A program made the position numbers and the translations under genes. The notes below the pieces were generated by a model. That model ran no database searches and was not told the DNA's origin. It was given only the letters and a program-made list of their open reading frames with translations. From positions 1 through 62,000 of the forward strand of contig CAJNDS010002825.1 of the NCBI GenBank assembly GCA_905221605.1: a stretch of DNA of 62,000 bases, given 5' to 3'. Within the stretch, counting starts at the first letter, position 1, and each line of letters begins with the position of its first letter. The stretch is from Symbiodinium natans (lineage: Eukaryota; Sar; Dinophyceae; Suessiales; Symbiodiniaceae). This document shows positions 22,035-30,378 of this stretch, in pieces.

Positions 22035-22690
22035 GTTATTGGTTGCGCAGCAAACAGGCAGAGCTTCAGCACTACATGCAGAGACACGTACCATACATGT
22101 CTGACTGTGAGTTTTGCCAGCGCACTGGAGGGACCACTCCAGCCCGAGAAAAGCGTAGCGACCTGAACCCGAGAGAGTTTAAGCTGACCAGTGCTTCTTT
22201 CGCAAGCTTGCATTCATCGTACTGGTTCATACCATGAGCTTTGCGATTGCAGTTTGCTTTAGACCTGAGAGAGAGAGCGCAGCAACAACAGCAGAGCATT
22301 TGCATCCCTGGGTCAGGCACTTTGGTGTGAAACAGCTTTGTGAGGGTACTGAGGACAAGCTTTGCACTCCGAAAGGCATGCACCAGCAGCAGAACGAGCC
22401 ATTAGGACCCTGAAAGGAATCGTAGCAACACATGAGCTTGAGTTGCGTGAACATGGCGTTGTTTTGGATGCTGAGTGTGCGGATCTTTTCGACCTTTTGT
22501 TTCAAAACGCAGCACACACGCACAACAGGTTTTCAGTTTCTGTAGGGTCGACCATGTCACCCATGCAGAAGATCCGCGGAGATCGCGTACGACCGCAAGT
22601 TCACGTATCCGTTCGGTGCGGCAGCATATGCTCAGACAACGCGGGCTAGAAGACCTGATGCGGATGCCAAATATGCTCGAGGGATCTACT
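21709..22690 (+). pseudogene. E1 integrase, disrupted
   Basis: An HHCC-type N-terminal zinc domain is visible as HYMQRHVPYMSDCEFCQRTG (about 22070-22130). The C-terminal half of the catalytic core is recognisable around APAAERAIRTLKG (from 22380), containing the third acidic residue. Between them several frame changes and stops occur and neither catalytic Asp is identifiable. A zinc motif CPGC...HSxxC just inside the next ORF looks like the integrase C-terminus. Confidence 0.65.
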
Positions 22691-25600
22691 TGGGACTAGT
22701 GCTTGGGAGCACAGGTCATGCCATGGAAATCCGCTTGGATAGTGGGGAGACGAAACGGGTGATCGCGCCCGGACTCAAATTGCTCTACCCGTTGCGTTTC
22801 GACGCAAATCTTCTTCCCGGTGCAAAGGCCCTCGATGGCTTCGTGCCCCCGCCTGAAGCACCGAAGACCAAAGAGCTGTTTCTCCCATATGTTCCAGGTG
22901 GAGGTCCTCCCATCGACTGGGTAAGACAACATGGTGTTACACCCAAGTGCCCCGGATGCCAGGAAGGCGTCAGCTCGAGCAGGCATTCCCAAAAGTGTGT
23001 GAAGAGATACCAAAAATGGTTGCGTGATTCCATCGATGATGCTCTGGAGGCATTAGATGAAGGACCGAAGGTCGACCGAAGACCTGAGGAGCTAATTGGA
23101 GAAGACCCATACGATGATGACGAGCAAATGAAGCCGAACAAGCGAACACGCTTTGGAGGAGAGGAGGTCCGAGCGTTTGATCTTGAGCAAGCAGGAGTCG
23201 GAGACCTGGAGATCCCGGAGATGTCAGCACCGGATGCTGACTGGAATGTATCCGAATACCAGCCGTCCGAGGCTGAGGATGAGGATATGGGAGACGCTCC
23301 AGAGCATCCCCAGACATTCCATGAGGGGGTCCCAGTCCGATACCTGGAGGAATTGCTCGAGAGCGCCCACTACACACCACAACCACTTTCTTGTTGTGAC
23401 CACTACGACGTCGAAGCAGCATGTCACTTACTTGTTGGTCGGTCGAGCGTGGAGAAGTTCCCGTATGTTTGCTTGAACACAACAACACAACGACAGCACC
23501 ACAAGCAACAGCAGTCGGTCGAGCGTGAAGCAGTTGAGTTGTTGAATCTCCAGGATCACCCATGTGTATGTTCCTCAGTTAAAGAGAAAAGGGAAGATGA
23601 GTCCGCAGGGGCGTACATGAGAATCCAAGACAGGACTCTGTGGGTGAATCGACCTCGAGCCAGCTACGACGACCTGGAAGGTTTCCAGCTGGACCCTGAA
23701 GAGACATGGCAAGGAATCAAGAAAGAAGTGAATGCGCTCGATAGTCTGAAAGTTGGTTATGCAAGATCAAAGAGCGAGATTGATGAATACCGCAAAGCCA
23801 ACCCAAACTGTCGGACGGTCAAGTCCCGATGGGTCCTCACTCAGAAGGCCCCAGGACTAGTCCGAGCAAGGATAGTCGCTAAGGATTTTGCTCATGGCCG
23901 ACCATCCGCACTCGATTTGGGGTTGAGTTCTAATACTGCGTCGGTGGAAGCCCTCAAGATCGTCCTTGCACGGGCGGCGAAGGGAAAGATGCGGGCTTAC
24001 GGCCTCGACATATCCACCGCGTTTCTCTTTGCGCAGGTAGTGGAACCCACCATTATCGAGTTGCCAAGCACATTCGCGCTCGAGAGCGGCGAAACCGCAT
24101 ACTTGATACTAGAGAAAGCGCTCTACGGTTTGCGTTCCGCCAGCCTTAGCTGGCAGCGACACCTGAACAGGATCGTATCTGCACTAGGCTTACAAGCGAG
24201 TCCACTCGAACCGACGCTTTTCAGCGGATGGGCCAACCTTGAATCCGGATGGGAGTATATCATCATGTTAGCGTACGTGGATGATTTGCTCATTGTGTCC
24301 TCTACCGAGAAAGGGTTCGAGTACGTCCACGAAGCCCTGAGTTCAGTCTTGAAAGTCAAAGTGACAGGGAGGCTGATCGAAGATGGGCAGATGGAATTCC
24401 TCGGTCGTTTAATCCGTTGGGATGGACGACAGATCATGCTTGGGGTGAAGCCTGAGTATGTGAAGTCGGTCTTTACATCCTTCGGATGGGACATATCCAC
24501 CGTAAAAGCATCCTTGACGACACCCGACATCAGGAGTATGTACGATGAGGAGAGTGTTGAAGAGCCTTCAAAGGAGCTGTCCAGTGAAGCAGCTTCACGG
24601 TTCCGAAGTTGCCTAGGGAAGATAGGCTGGCTCTGTCAAACTCGCTCAGATATAACGTACTTTCACTCCATGTTGTCGCGCGGACAAAGCATGCCACGGC
24701 AAGTGCATGAAGATGCACTTCGCAAGTTCCTGCGATGGTTAGCAGCGTTTCCGCTGTTAGATCAAATCTTCCCGCTCGGAGATGGCAAGACCAATGAGGG
24801 GGAGAATGCCAGCCTGGTGGCCTATTGCGACAGCAATTGGGGCAGCGAGATGAGCGTAGCCCGGAAAAGCACCAGTGGCGGAGTGATCTACATCGCAGTG
24901 GACGGTCTGTGGTACTGCATAAAGGGGTACAGCCGCCTGCAGAGCGTCGTGGCACTCAGCTCAGCAGAGGCAGAGTTGTTTGCCATCGCCGAGGCAGCGA
25001 AAGAGGTGGCAGGACTTGCGCAATTGACGGCGCATATCTGGGGCACCCTCCAGAAACCCCACCGCGTGTACACTGACTCTGCCTCAGCTAGGCATATCGC
25101 CAGCATGGAGGGGCTACTCAGGCGCATGCGGCATATAGACTTGAGGTTGTGCTTTATCCAAGACCGTGTCCATAGCGGCGAGTTGGCAGTAGAGGGAGTA
25201 GCCGGAACCGAGAATGTGAGCGATCTTCTCACAAAGAATTTAAATCGTCTCCAAACAGCAAAGCATACAGCAACCCTCGGACTAGAAGATGTCACCAACA
25301 TCGATTTCCGAGAGGTCCCAGCAGTCAGGTCTTGCTTGTTGCTGTCTGGAGTGTTAGATTCGATACTCGGGCCGGATAACCTCAAATACGAAGCTTTCTG
25401 TCGGCTATGCGAACTCGAGACTGAATATTCAACTTTGCTGATCGAGTTTTGCACGAGTTCACGTTCGAATCTGTACCTGCAAGGAAGTGTGCACCAAGTA
25501 TTTGTCCTGCCGATTACTCAAGGGGTTGACGGAACCTCAAATGACACCGTGGAGCGGGTCATGTCTGCAATGAATGTTGCGAGAGAATGGGGGATGAAGG

Positions 25601-26070
25601 TTGTTTTCTGGAGCAGCACTCCTTGTACCGGAGGTAGCCCGTACCAACGGCGACACGAAGATCGGCCGGGCTATCAGGACCATCTACAAGCTTTGTTCAC
25701 GGTGCATCGCAAGCTCTGGCGGAGCTTCTTAGTGATGGTGAACCACCCGCAAGTGGGGGTATGGGTCATAGAATGGCCGCAGAGGTGTGCCTACTGGGGA
25801 TGGGCAAGCACCCGTTCGTTTGCAAAGCAAAGAACCCATTACACTGGCGAAGTGCACGGCTGTGTTTCAGGCTTGGTAGGCAGAGATGGATTACCTATCC
25901 GAAAGATTTGGAAACTGATGTCGAACGATGAACAGTTTGTGCGAACAATGTCCGAAACGTTTGCATGTACCTGCAAGGGAGATCATTCACGAAACTTTGA
26001 TCTCAAAGCAACGCAGCACTATCCGCCAGCTTTCGCGGACGTCGCCCTGGAAAGCTTGCGACTGCGGTAA
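22690..26070 (+). CDS. pol: E1 reverse transcriptase, RNase H and C-terminal methyltransferase-like domain
   Basis: 1126 codons. Residues 1-120 resemble an integrase C-terminus with zinc motif CPGC...HSQKC. Copia RT spans about 330-640, with KSRWVLTQK, DISTAFLFA (palm motif A) and AYVDDLL (motif C, 24271). RNase H follows: YCDSNWGSE, SSAEAELFAI, YTDSASA, and NVSDLLTK. Beyond the usual copia end there are about 270 more residues: LLIEFCTSS (25435), SSTPCTGGS (25612), VIEWPQRCAYW (25768) and CKGDHSR (25972). That order resembles motifs I, IV and VI of C5-methyltransferases and matches the tail of E2. The ORF itself is intact. Confidence 0.88.
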   Translation: MGLVLGSTGHAMEIRLDSGETKRVIAPGLKLLYPLRFDANLLPGAKALDGFVPPPEAPKTKELFLPYVPGGGPPIDWVRQHGVTPKCPGCQEGVSSSRHSQKCVKRYQKWLRDSIDDALEALDEGPKVDRRPEELIGEDPYDDDEQMKPNKRTRFGGEEVRAFDLEQAGVGDLEIPEMSAPDADWNVSEYQPSEAEDEDMGDAPEHPQTFHEGVPVRYLEELLESAHYTPQPLSCCDHYDVEAACHLLVGRSSVEKFPYVCLNTTTQRQHHKQQQSVEREAVELLNLQDHPCVCSSVKEKREDESAGAYMRIQDRTLWVNRPRASYDDLEGFQLDPEETWQGIKKEVNALDSLKVGYARSKSEIDEYRKANPNCRTVKSRWVLTQKAPGLVRARIVAKDFAHGRPSALDLGLSSNTASVEALKIVLARAAKGKMRAYGLDISTAFLFAQVVEPTIIELPSTFALESGETAYLILEKALYGLRSASLSWQRHLNRIVSALGLQASPLEPTLFSGWANLESGWEYIIMLAYVDDLLIVSSTEKGFEYVHEALSSVLKVKVTGRLIEDGQMEFLGRLIRWDGRQIMLGVKPEYVKSVFTSFGWDISTVKASLTTPDIRSMYDEESVEEPSKELSSEAASRFRSCLGKIGWLCQTRSDITYFHSMLSRGQSMPRQVHEDALRKFLRWLAAFPLLDQIFPLGDGKTNEGENASLVAYCDSNWGSEMSVARKSTSGGVIYIAVDGLWYCIKGYSRLQSVVALSSAEAELFAIAEAAKEVAGLAQLTAHIWGTLQKPHRVYTDSASARHIASMEGLLRRMRHIDLRLCFIQDRVHSGELAVEGVAGTENVSDLLTKNLNRLQTAKHTATLGLEDVTNIDFREVPAVRSCLLLSGVLDSILGPDNLKYEAFCRLCELETEYSTLLIEFCTSSRSNLYLQGSVHQVFVLPITQGVDGTSNDTVERVMSAMNVAREWGMKVVFWSSTPCTGGSPYQRRHEDRPGYQDHLQALFTVHRKLWRSFLVMVNHPQVGVWVIEWPQRCAYWGWASTRSFAKQRTHYTGEVHGCVSGLVGRDGLPIRKIWKLMSNDEQFVRTMSETFACTCKGDHSRNFDLKATQHYPPAFADVALESLRLR

Positions 26071-26224
26071 TTAGGTTACTTTGCGAGAGTTAGTCGACCT
26101 CCAGCGGTCTGAAGCAGTGCAGCGGTCTAGGACTGAGGAATGCGCCGGAATGCGCGCCCCGGCGAGGAGCTTAGTTGACTTTGCGTGGAGCTTAGTTGAC
26201 GTGACCAACAGTGAAACTCTTGGT

Positions 26225-26234
26225 CATGAGGGGG
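26225..26234 (+). promoter_or_regulatory. E1 polypurine tract
   Basis: CATGAGGGGG immediately before the right LTR, the plus-strand primer position. Confidence 0.75.
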
Positions 26235-26769
26235 AGTTGATATATGTGACCCTCCTAGTTTCCCAGTTGACACGTGATGTGCACTTGAGTTGTCTGCTAT
26301 GAGTGTGAAGCATAGGCACGAGGACATGTCAGGCAGTGCAGATTTCTTTTGGCTTGGTGAGACCTTGTTTTGAGTGGGAAGAACCGTTTTCTGTTCGTTT
26401 TCTCGAAACTCGTTTGTCGGAACTCGTTTCCTGTTTGTGACCTGGTATTTGGTGACCAGAAGTGACTCAAGCCAGTTTAGGTCTGCACAGAGCTCAGCAG
26501 AGCACCTAAGAGGTGCTAGGAACCTACCCACAGTGTTTAGGAGTAGAAGTTCCATGGCTGAGTGTTTTCACCTGAAGTACCTTCGTTTTCCCATGTCTGG
26601 CAGACAGTGTTTGAAGCTGGAGAGCCGTGCTCGCATTGGCTCAAGACGAGCGGAGCTCGAGAAGCTGTGAATAGCGCAGTGAAAAGACCGCACTTTGTGC
26701 TGTGAGGGTTGAGTGTAGTCTTGACCTGAGGTCCCTTAGGCCCCCGTAGCTGTGCCACGAGTTTCAACG
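26235..26769 (+). repeat. E1 3' LTR (535 bp)
   Basis: Pairs with 16952-17488. Ends TTTCAACG and is followed by the TGCTC duplication. Confidence 0.93.
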
Positions 26770-26792
26770 TGCTCTGTGACGGCGTGACTTAC

Positions 26793-27003
26793 TGACAAGT
26801 TGAGCCTCCGACCTGCTGACCACTGAGCCTGAGGCCGGAGCTCCACCAGCAGCCGGCGCTGGTGACAGCACTGCCGTCGTGGCTTGAGTGCGCTCCTGCA
26901 ACAATGTTGCAAAGACAAGAAGGGCGCTGTTGCATCGCCACTTCCCAAGAGAGTTCCGAAGAGGGAGCTTGAGTGAAATACACCTTGCATCAGTGGGATC
27001 CAC
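26793..27003 (-). CDS. host exon ending at a GTAAGT donor
   Basis: Minus-strand frame with protein-like sequence (LGKWRCNSALLVFATLLQER, then an Ala/Ser-rich part ending SEAQLVS). After TTGTCA at 26793 comes GTAAGT, a textbook 5' splice site. The E1 right TSD lies 17 bp further on, so E1 is near the start of the inferred intron. Family unknown. Confidence 0.4.
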
Positions 27004-27029
27004 GCTGTAAAATCACCCTCGAGGCTGGG

Positions 27030-27195
27030 CTGACAGATCAGCGGAATAGCATAGTATCTAGTCTAGAGTCCATGTAGTATGCCGTTTTTCGCATATCGTT
27101 TTTAGTATGTAGTATATTGTGTTGTCTATAGTCTGTAGTCTATAGTATATAATCTTTAGTCTATGGCATATAGTATATATATACTACAGCATACG
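27030..27195. repeat. TAGT/CTATAGT low-complexity tract
   Basis: Repeated TAGTCTATAGTATATA words of intron-like character between the exon ending at 26793 and the HEAT-like block. Confidence 0.6.
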
Positions 27196-27199
27196 TCTA

Positions 27200-27845
27200 G
27201 TTTGCCTCGCCTTGCCTGTCTCCGTGTCTGAGTTTCTGGCTCATGCAGTCGGCCGGCCTTGGAGTGGAGGCTGCGGATTTCCTCTGCCATTCCCTTCATC
27301 AGAGGTGTCTCCATTGAGGGGCAGACCACACCCGCCGCCTCATCCAGTGCCTCGCCATTCGTGGCGAGCTTGTGGGCAAGTGGTGGTGTGGAGGACTTGG
27401 AGGGCTGAGAAGCTTCAGACTGAGCGCTCAATGGTGACTCTACTGGCACAGCGTGAAGGCGCTGCTTCAGTGAGGCGCGTCGTCCAGGAGGCGACAGGGG
27501 TGTTGGTACCGTGCGCAGCTCGGACATGATGCCAGGTGATAGACTGGATGTCAACGGAAGTGGCGGAAGTGGGTCCTTTGGGTCCTTTGGGTCCTTTGAG
27601 AGTTTCTTCACCTCGTCATCGAACATGGCTCGGCGGTGTGAAGGAATCCGGTCCAACACGACAGGAAGGTCACTCGAGTTGTTGTTGTGGACCACCAGTC
27701 TGGCAAGCACTTTGGCCGCTTCTTGTCGCACCATGTTGTCAGAATCATCAACCAGCGGAAGTGTCAGCGTCGCCACAGCTGGGAAGAACCGTTGGAATGC
27801 ATCGGGATATATCTCCTGGACCTCAGAAGCGACTGTGGTTTGCAA
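27200..27845 (-). CDS. host exon with HEAT-like helix pair and Ser/Pro-rich tail
   Basis: Minus-strand open block. FQRFFPAVATLTLPLVDDSD followed by NMVRQEAAKVLARLVVHNN has the two-helix pattern of a HEAT/ARM repeat. The rest is Ser/Pro/Lys-rich (three KDP units, then phospho-acceptor-like SPP). It ends in the AT-rich tract. Probably part of a scaffold with helical repeats; the exact family is not identified. Confidence 0.5.
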
Positions 27846-27904
27846 GCAGTCAGTCGGGTCGCACCTAGAGAGGGTTCAACCACCCAGAGATTTTTCAGGA
27901 GGTC

Positions 27905-28025
27905 CAGGACAAGCTTCCATTGTTTCCACATGTGTCTGCTTCCTGAACATGATTGTCAGAGTCACCTGTGGAAGCTCTAGCCCCCGCAGCAGCAAGTTCA
28001 GCGCCTCCTTCTTCACGAACACACC
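27905..28025 (-). CDS. host exon EALNLLLRGLELPQVTLTIM
   Basis: Minus-strand block FVKKEALNLLLRGLELPQ then VTLTIMFRKQTHVETMEAC. An AG stands before it at about 28026. Helical, leucine-rich, consistent with the neighbouring HEAT-like exon. Confidence 0.4.
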
Positions 28026-28063
28026 TCACAGCTGCTACACCACGTTTGCCAGCTGAACAAATC

Positions 28064-28284
28064 TTAGAAATCTTCCATCGAAGGCGAAAAGCCTGTGGAA
28101 CCAATGTGAGGTGGAAGCTCCTGATAGCCATAGCTGTGAGGAATGCAAACAGGCTGCTCATTACAGAGGCGGAAATGGCACTGGCAATACCAATCCTCCA
28201 AGAGCACCTCGTAGGGAATGGACCACAAAAGCTGCTCCACAAGATCGATGAGGCAATTGTGCTTCCACACACCTGAGCTTCCAA
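28064..28284 (-). CDS. possible host exon
   Basis: Two minus-strand frames look protein-like here: ASVMSSLFAFLTAMAIRSFH and VEQLLWSIPYEVLLEDWY. Only one can be real; helical character fits a continued repeat protein. Confidence 0.3.
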
Positions 28285-28499
28285 TCTTCGATCACAGTAA
28301 AGGACATGGTCTGGCGGTACTGCAGGATCGATCGCAAAGTGCTACTACAAGCAGTGAACCAGCTTTCACCCTCTCCTTTTCGGTACTGGTGGCAGGGCAC
28401 TCCTGTCGTTGATCCGAGCAAGCGCCACTGGCAGGAGCACTTTTGCTTGCTTCTCGAAACCACGTCGGAGACCTTTGGAGATCAAGCCCATGCCTGAGC

Positions 28500-28900
28500 C
28501 CACGACCTCAAAGTAAAAGTCTTAGTTTAGGGCTGGGGTGGGGGCCGAAGTTTCTTCTGAAGTTGCGACCCTTAGTGGGGAAGCCGATGCTAAGCAGATA
28601 AGTCTTAATGATGAGGTTCTCCAGTTTCTCAAAGACTAGTAGAATCTAGTAGGGCATTCATTTTTCTTCATCCTGATGCTGTGGCCATGACATGTGTCAA
28701 CAGGCATGACAGGGGCTGCGGGCTCTGCTCCTTGTGCTGCCAAAGATGCACTTGGCAACTTCGGTCAGCACTGGAATGTCGCTCTCACCTGGTGAGCTGT
28801 GAGACAAGAGCAAAGGGTTGGACAAAACCCACTTCCAAGACATGGAACTCCCTTCTTTGAGAGCTGTCTGTGTTGTTGGTTTCGCAAGTCGAGTTTTAGC
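28500..28900. other. no gene recognised
   Basis: Probably intron of the HEAT-like gene. One minus-strand stretch (SPGESDIPVLTEVAKCIFGS, about 28790-28735) could be a further exon. Confidence 0.3.
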
Positions 28901-28909
28901 CCCTATGAA

Positions 28910-29020
28910 GGCGAGGGACTTTTGATCATCCGCTGGATGGTCGACACAAGGGACGCGTAGCTGTCCCCCGCTGAGCACTCCAGGATTTCTAACAATACCT
29001 CCAATTCAGTGTCGTGCTGG
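28910..29020 (-). CDS. host exon ELEVLLEILECSAGDSYASL
   Basis: Minus-strand block DTELEVLLEILECSAGDSYA then SLVSTIQRMIKSPSP, an amphipathic helix pair typical of HEAT/ARM solenoids. It is upstream of, and collinear with, the exons at 28.3-27.2 kb. Confidence 0.4.
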
Positions 29021-29029
29021 CAGGACAAT

Positions 29030-29575
29030 CCCAAGTTGTATCCTGACAAGCTTCCAAACCTGCAAGTGCTGAAGCTTATCCTTCCTTTTCTTCATGGAAG
29101 TCACGCTGGTGATGCACCATCCTGTCAAATCGCTATTAATCACTTGATCGGAATCCGGGCTCAAGTATCTTATGTTTCACGCTATCCACGCAGAACATTA
29201 CACAATCATCTTATTTTGGCGCCGAAGCGGCACTGCACTGCACCATACTGCGGCGCCCTATGTTCGAAAGCATAACTCGGGCACAAAGCAAGACTCAGTG
29301 TCCAAGTACCCTGTGCATTTTTACGTCTCCAACCTATTTCAGGGAAACATAACGGCTCGTGTACTCCACAGGCTCGAAAACAGAGCCCGCGGCCGTAAGG
29401 TCCTTTGGGAAGCTTGAGGAAATGGATCGATTTTGCCGAGCAGATCACCTCAGTAAAGCATAAAACGCATGAGACCCAGAAAGCGCTTTTCAGATAGCAC
29501 ACAGGCGCCAGAGCACAAGTGCAGCACAGGAGCTTGCACTGGTACCGCTTGTCTGTAAGGCACTGGCTTCACCTT
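29030..29575. other. no gene recognised
   Basis: Between the HEAT-like exons and E2. Only short frames without motifs. Confidence 0.4.
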
Positions 29576-29579
29576 CACA

Positions 29580-29690
29580 CATTTACCTCCTCCCCTCCTC
29601 ACCCCCTCCTTACCCCTCCTCACCCCCTTCACCCCCCTCCTCCCCTCCTCCCCTCCTCTCCCCCACCTGCCCCTCCACCCTCCTTGCAAA
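29580..29690. repeat. polypyrimidine tract (CCTCCCC)n
   Basis: CTCC/CACC words without purine breaks; the minus strand is a G-rich, quadruplex-prone tract just upstream of E2. Confidence 0.85.
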
Positions 29691-29763
29691 AGTTCTTCTT
29701 TTTCGGGGCTGAGCCGCAGTAAGATTACTATATCAGGGCCCTTGGTACCTGGCAGCCATGGAC

Positions 29764-30338
29764 TGTGAAAATATGACATTTCTTTGTTTGCCTAGTTGCT
29801 TGCAGGTACATGTGTAGGACATGAGTGCTGTGACATGGCAAGAACATGTTTTGTTTTGGCATGAGCATGTTTGCATGACATGAAGGTGCTTTGACTTGAC
29901 ATGTTTTGGTTTGCAAGTCCGATGATGAGTTTTGAGAAGCACAGAGAGGCTTTTAGCTCTCGGGAGGTGACCTGAGAGTCATCTGGAAGTGCTGAAGCAA
30001 AGCTCTGAGGAACAGACTTTGGCCGTTACTCACTCCGTGTGCTTTGCCCCGTCGTTCGTACCGTGTCGTGAACGTTTGACACTCGACTGAGGCATTCTGA
30101 GAGCATGCTGTATGTTTTGCAACAGACCTGAAGTCCTGAACCAGTAACCAAGATGTTTTGCATGTTACTTTTGTCTTCTCCTTTGTCTAAACAAAGTTGA
30201 GATGTCGTTTGAAGACTTGAAGCCTTTGCTCTTGGAGAGAGCACCTTTGCTGACCAAAGACAGTGCAGCTGAACACTGACGTGTTTGGCTCAAGTGCGAA
30301 CGGAAAAAGCAGTCTGCGCTGAAGCTCTGCTTTTCACA
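29764..30338 (+). repeat. E2 5' LTR (575 bp)
   Basis: Perfect 8-bp terminal inverted repeat TGTGAAAA/TTTTCACA. Rich in CATGTTTTG words. The 3' partner survives only as 18 bp at 60503-60520. Confidence 0.88.
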
Positions 30339-30350
30339 TGGTAGCGGAGC
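30339..30350 (+). promoter_or_regulatory. E2 primer binding site
   Basis: TGGTAGCGGAGC, adjacent to the LTR and identical to the site in E1 and E3. Confidence 0.85.
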
Positions 30351-30378
30351 GTCCTGAAGAGACGTTCCAGGAAAAGCC

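Larger units (their letters stand above)
16947..26774 (+). mobile_element. E1: Ty1/copia LTR retrotransposon with TSD TGCTC
   Basis: LTRs lie at 16952-17488 and 26235-26769, flanked by the 5-bp duplication TGCTC (16947-16951 and 26770-26774). PBS abuts the left LTR and a purine tract abuts the right. Order is Gag, protease, zinc-finger linker, integrase, RT, RNase H, C-terminal methyltransferase-like tail, i.e. the copia order. Gag has a frameshift near 17.80 kb and the integrase core is broken at 22.2-22.4 kb, so this copy cannot be autonomous. It is antisense to the surrounding host exons. Confidence 0.93.
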
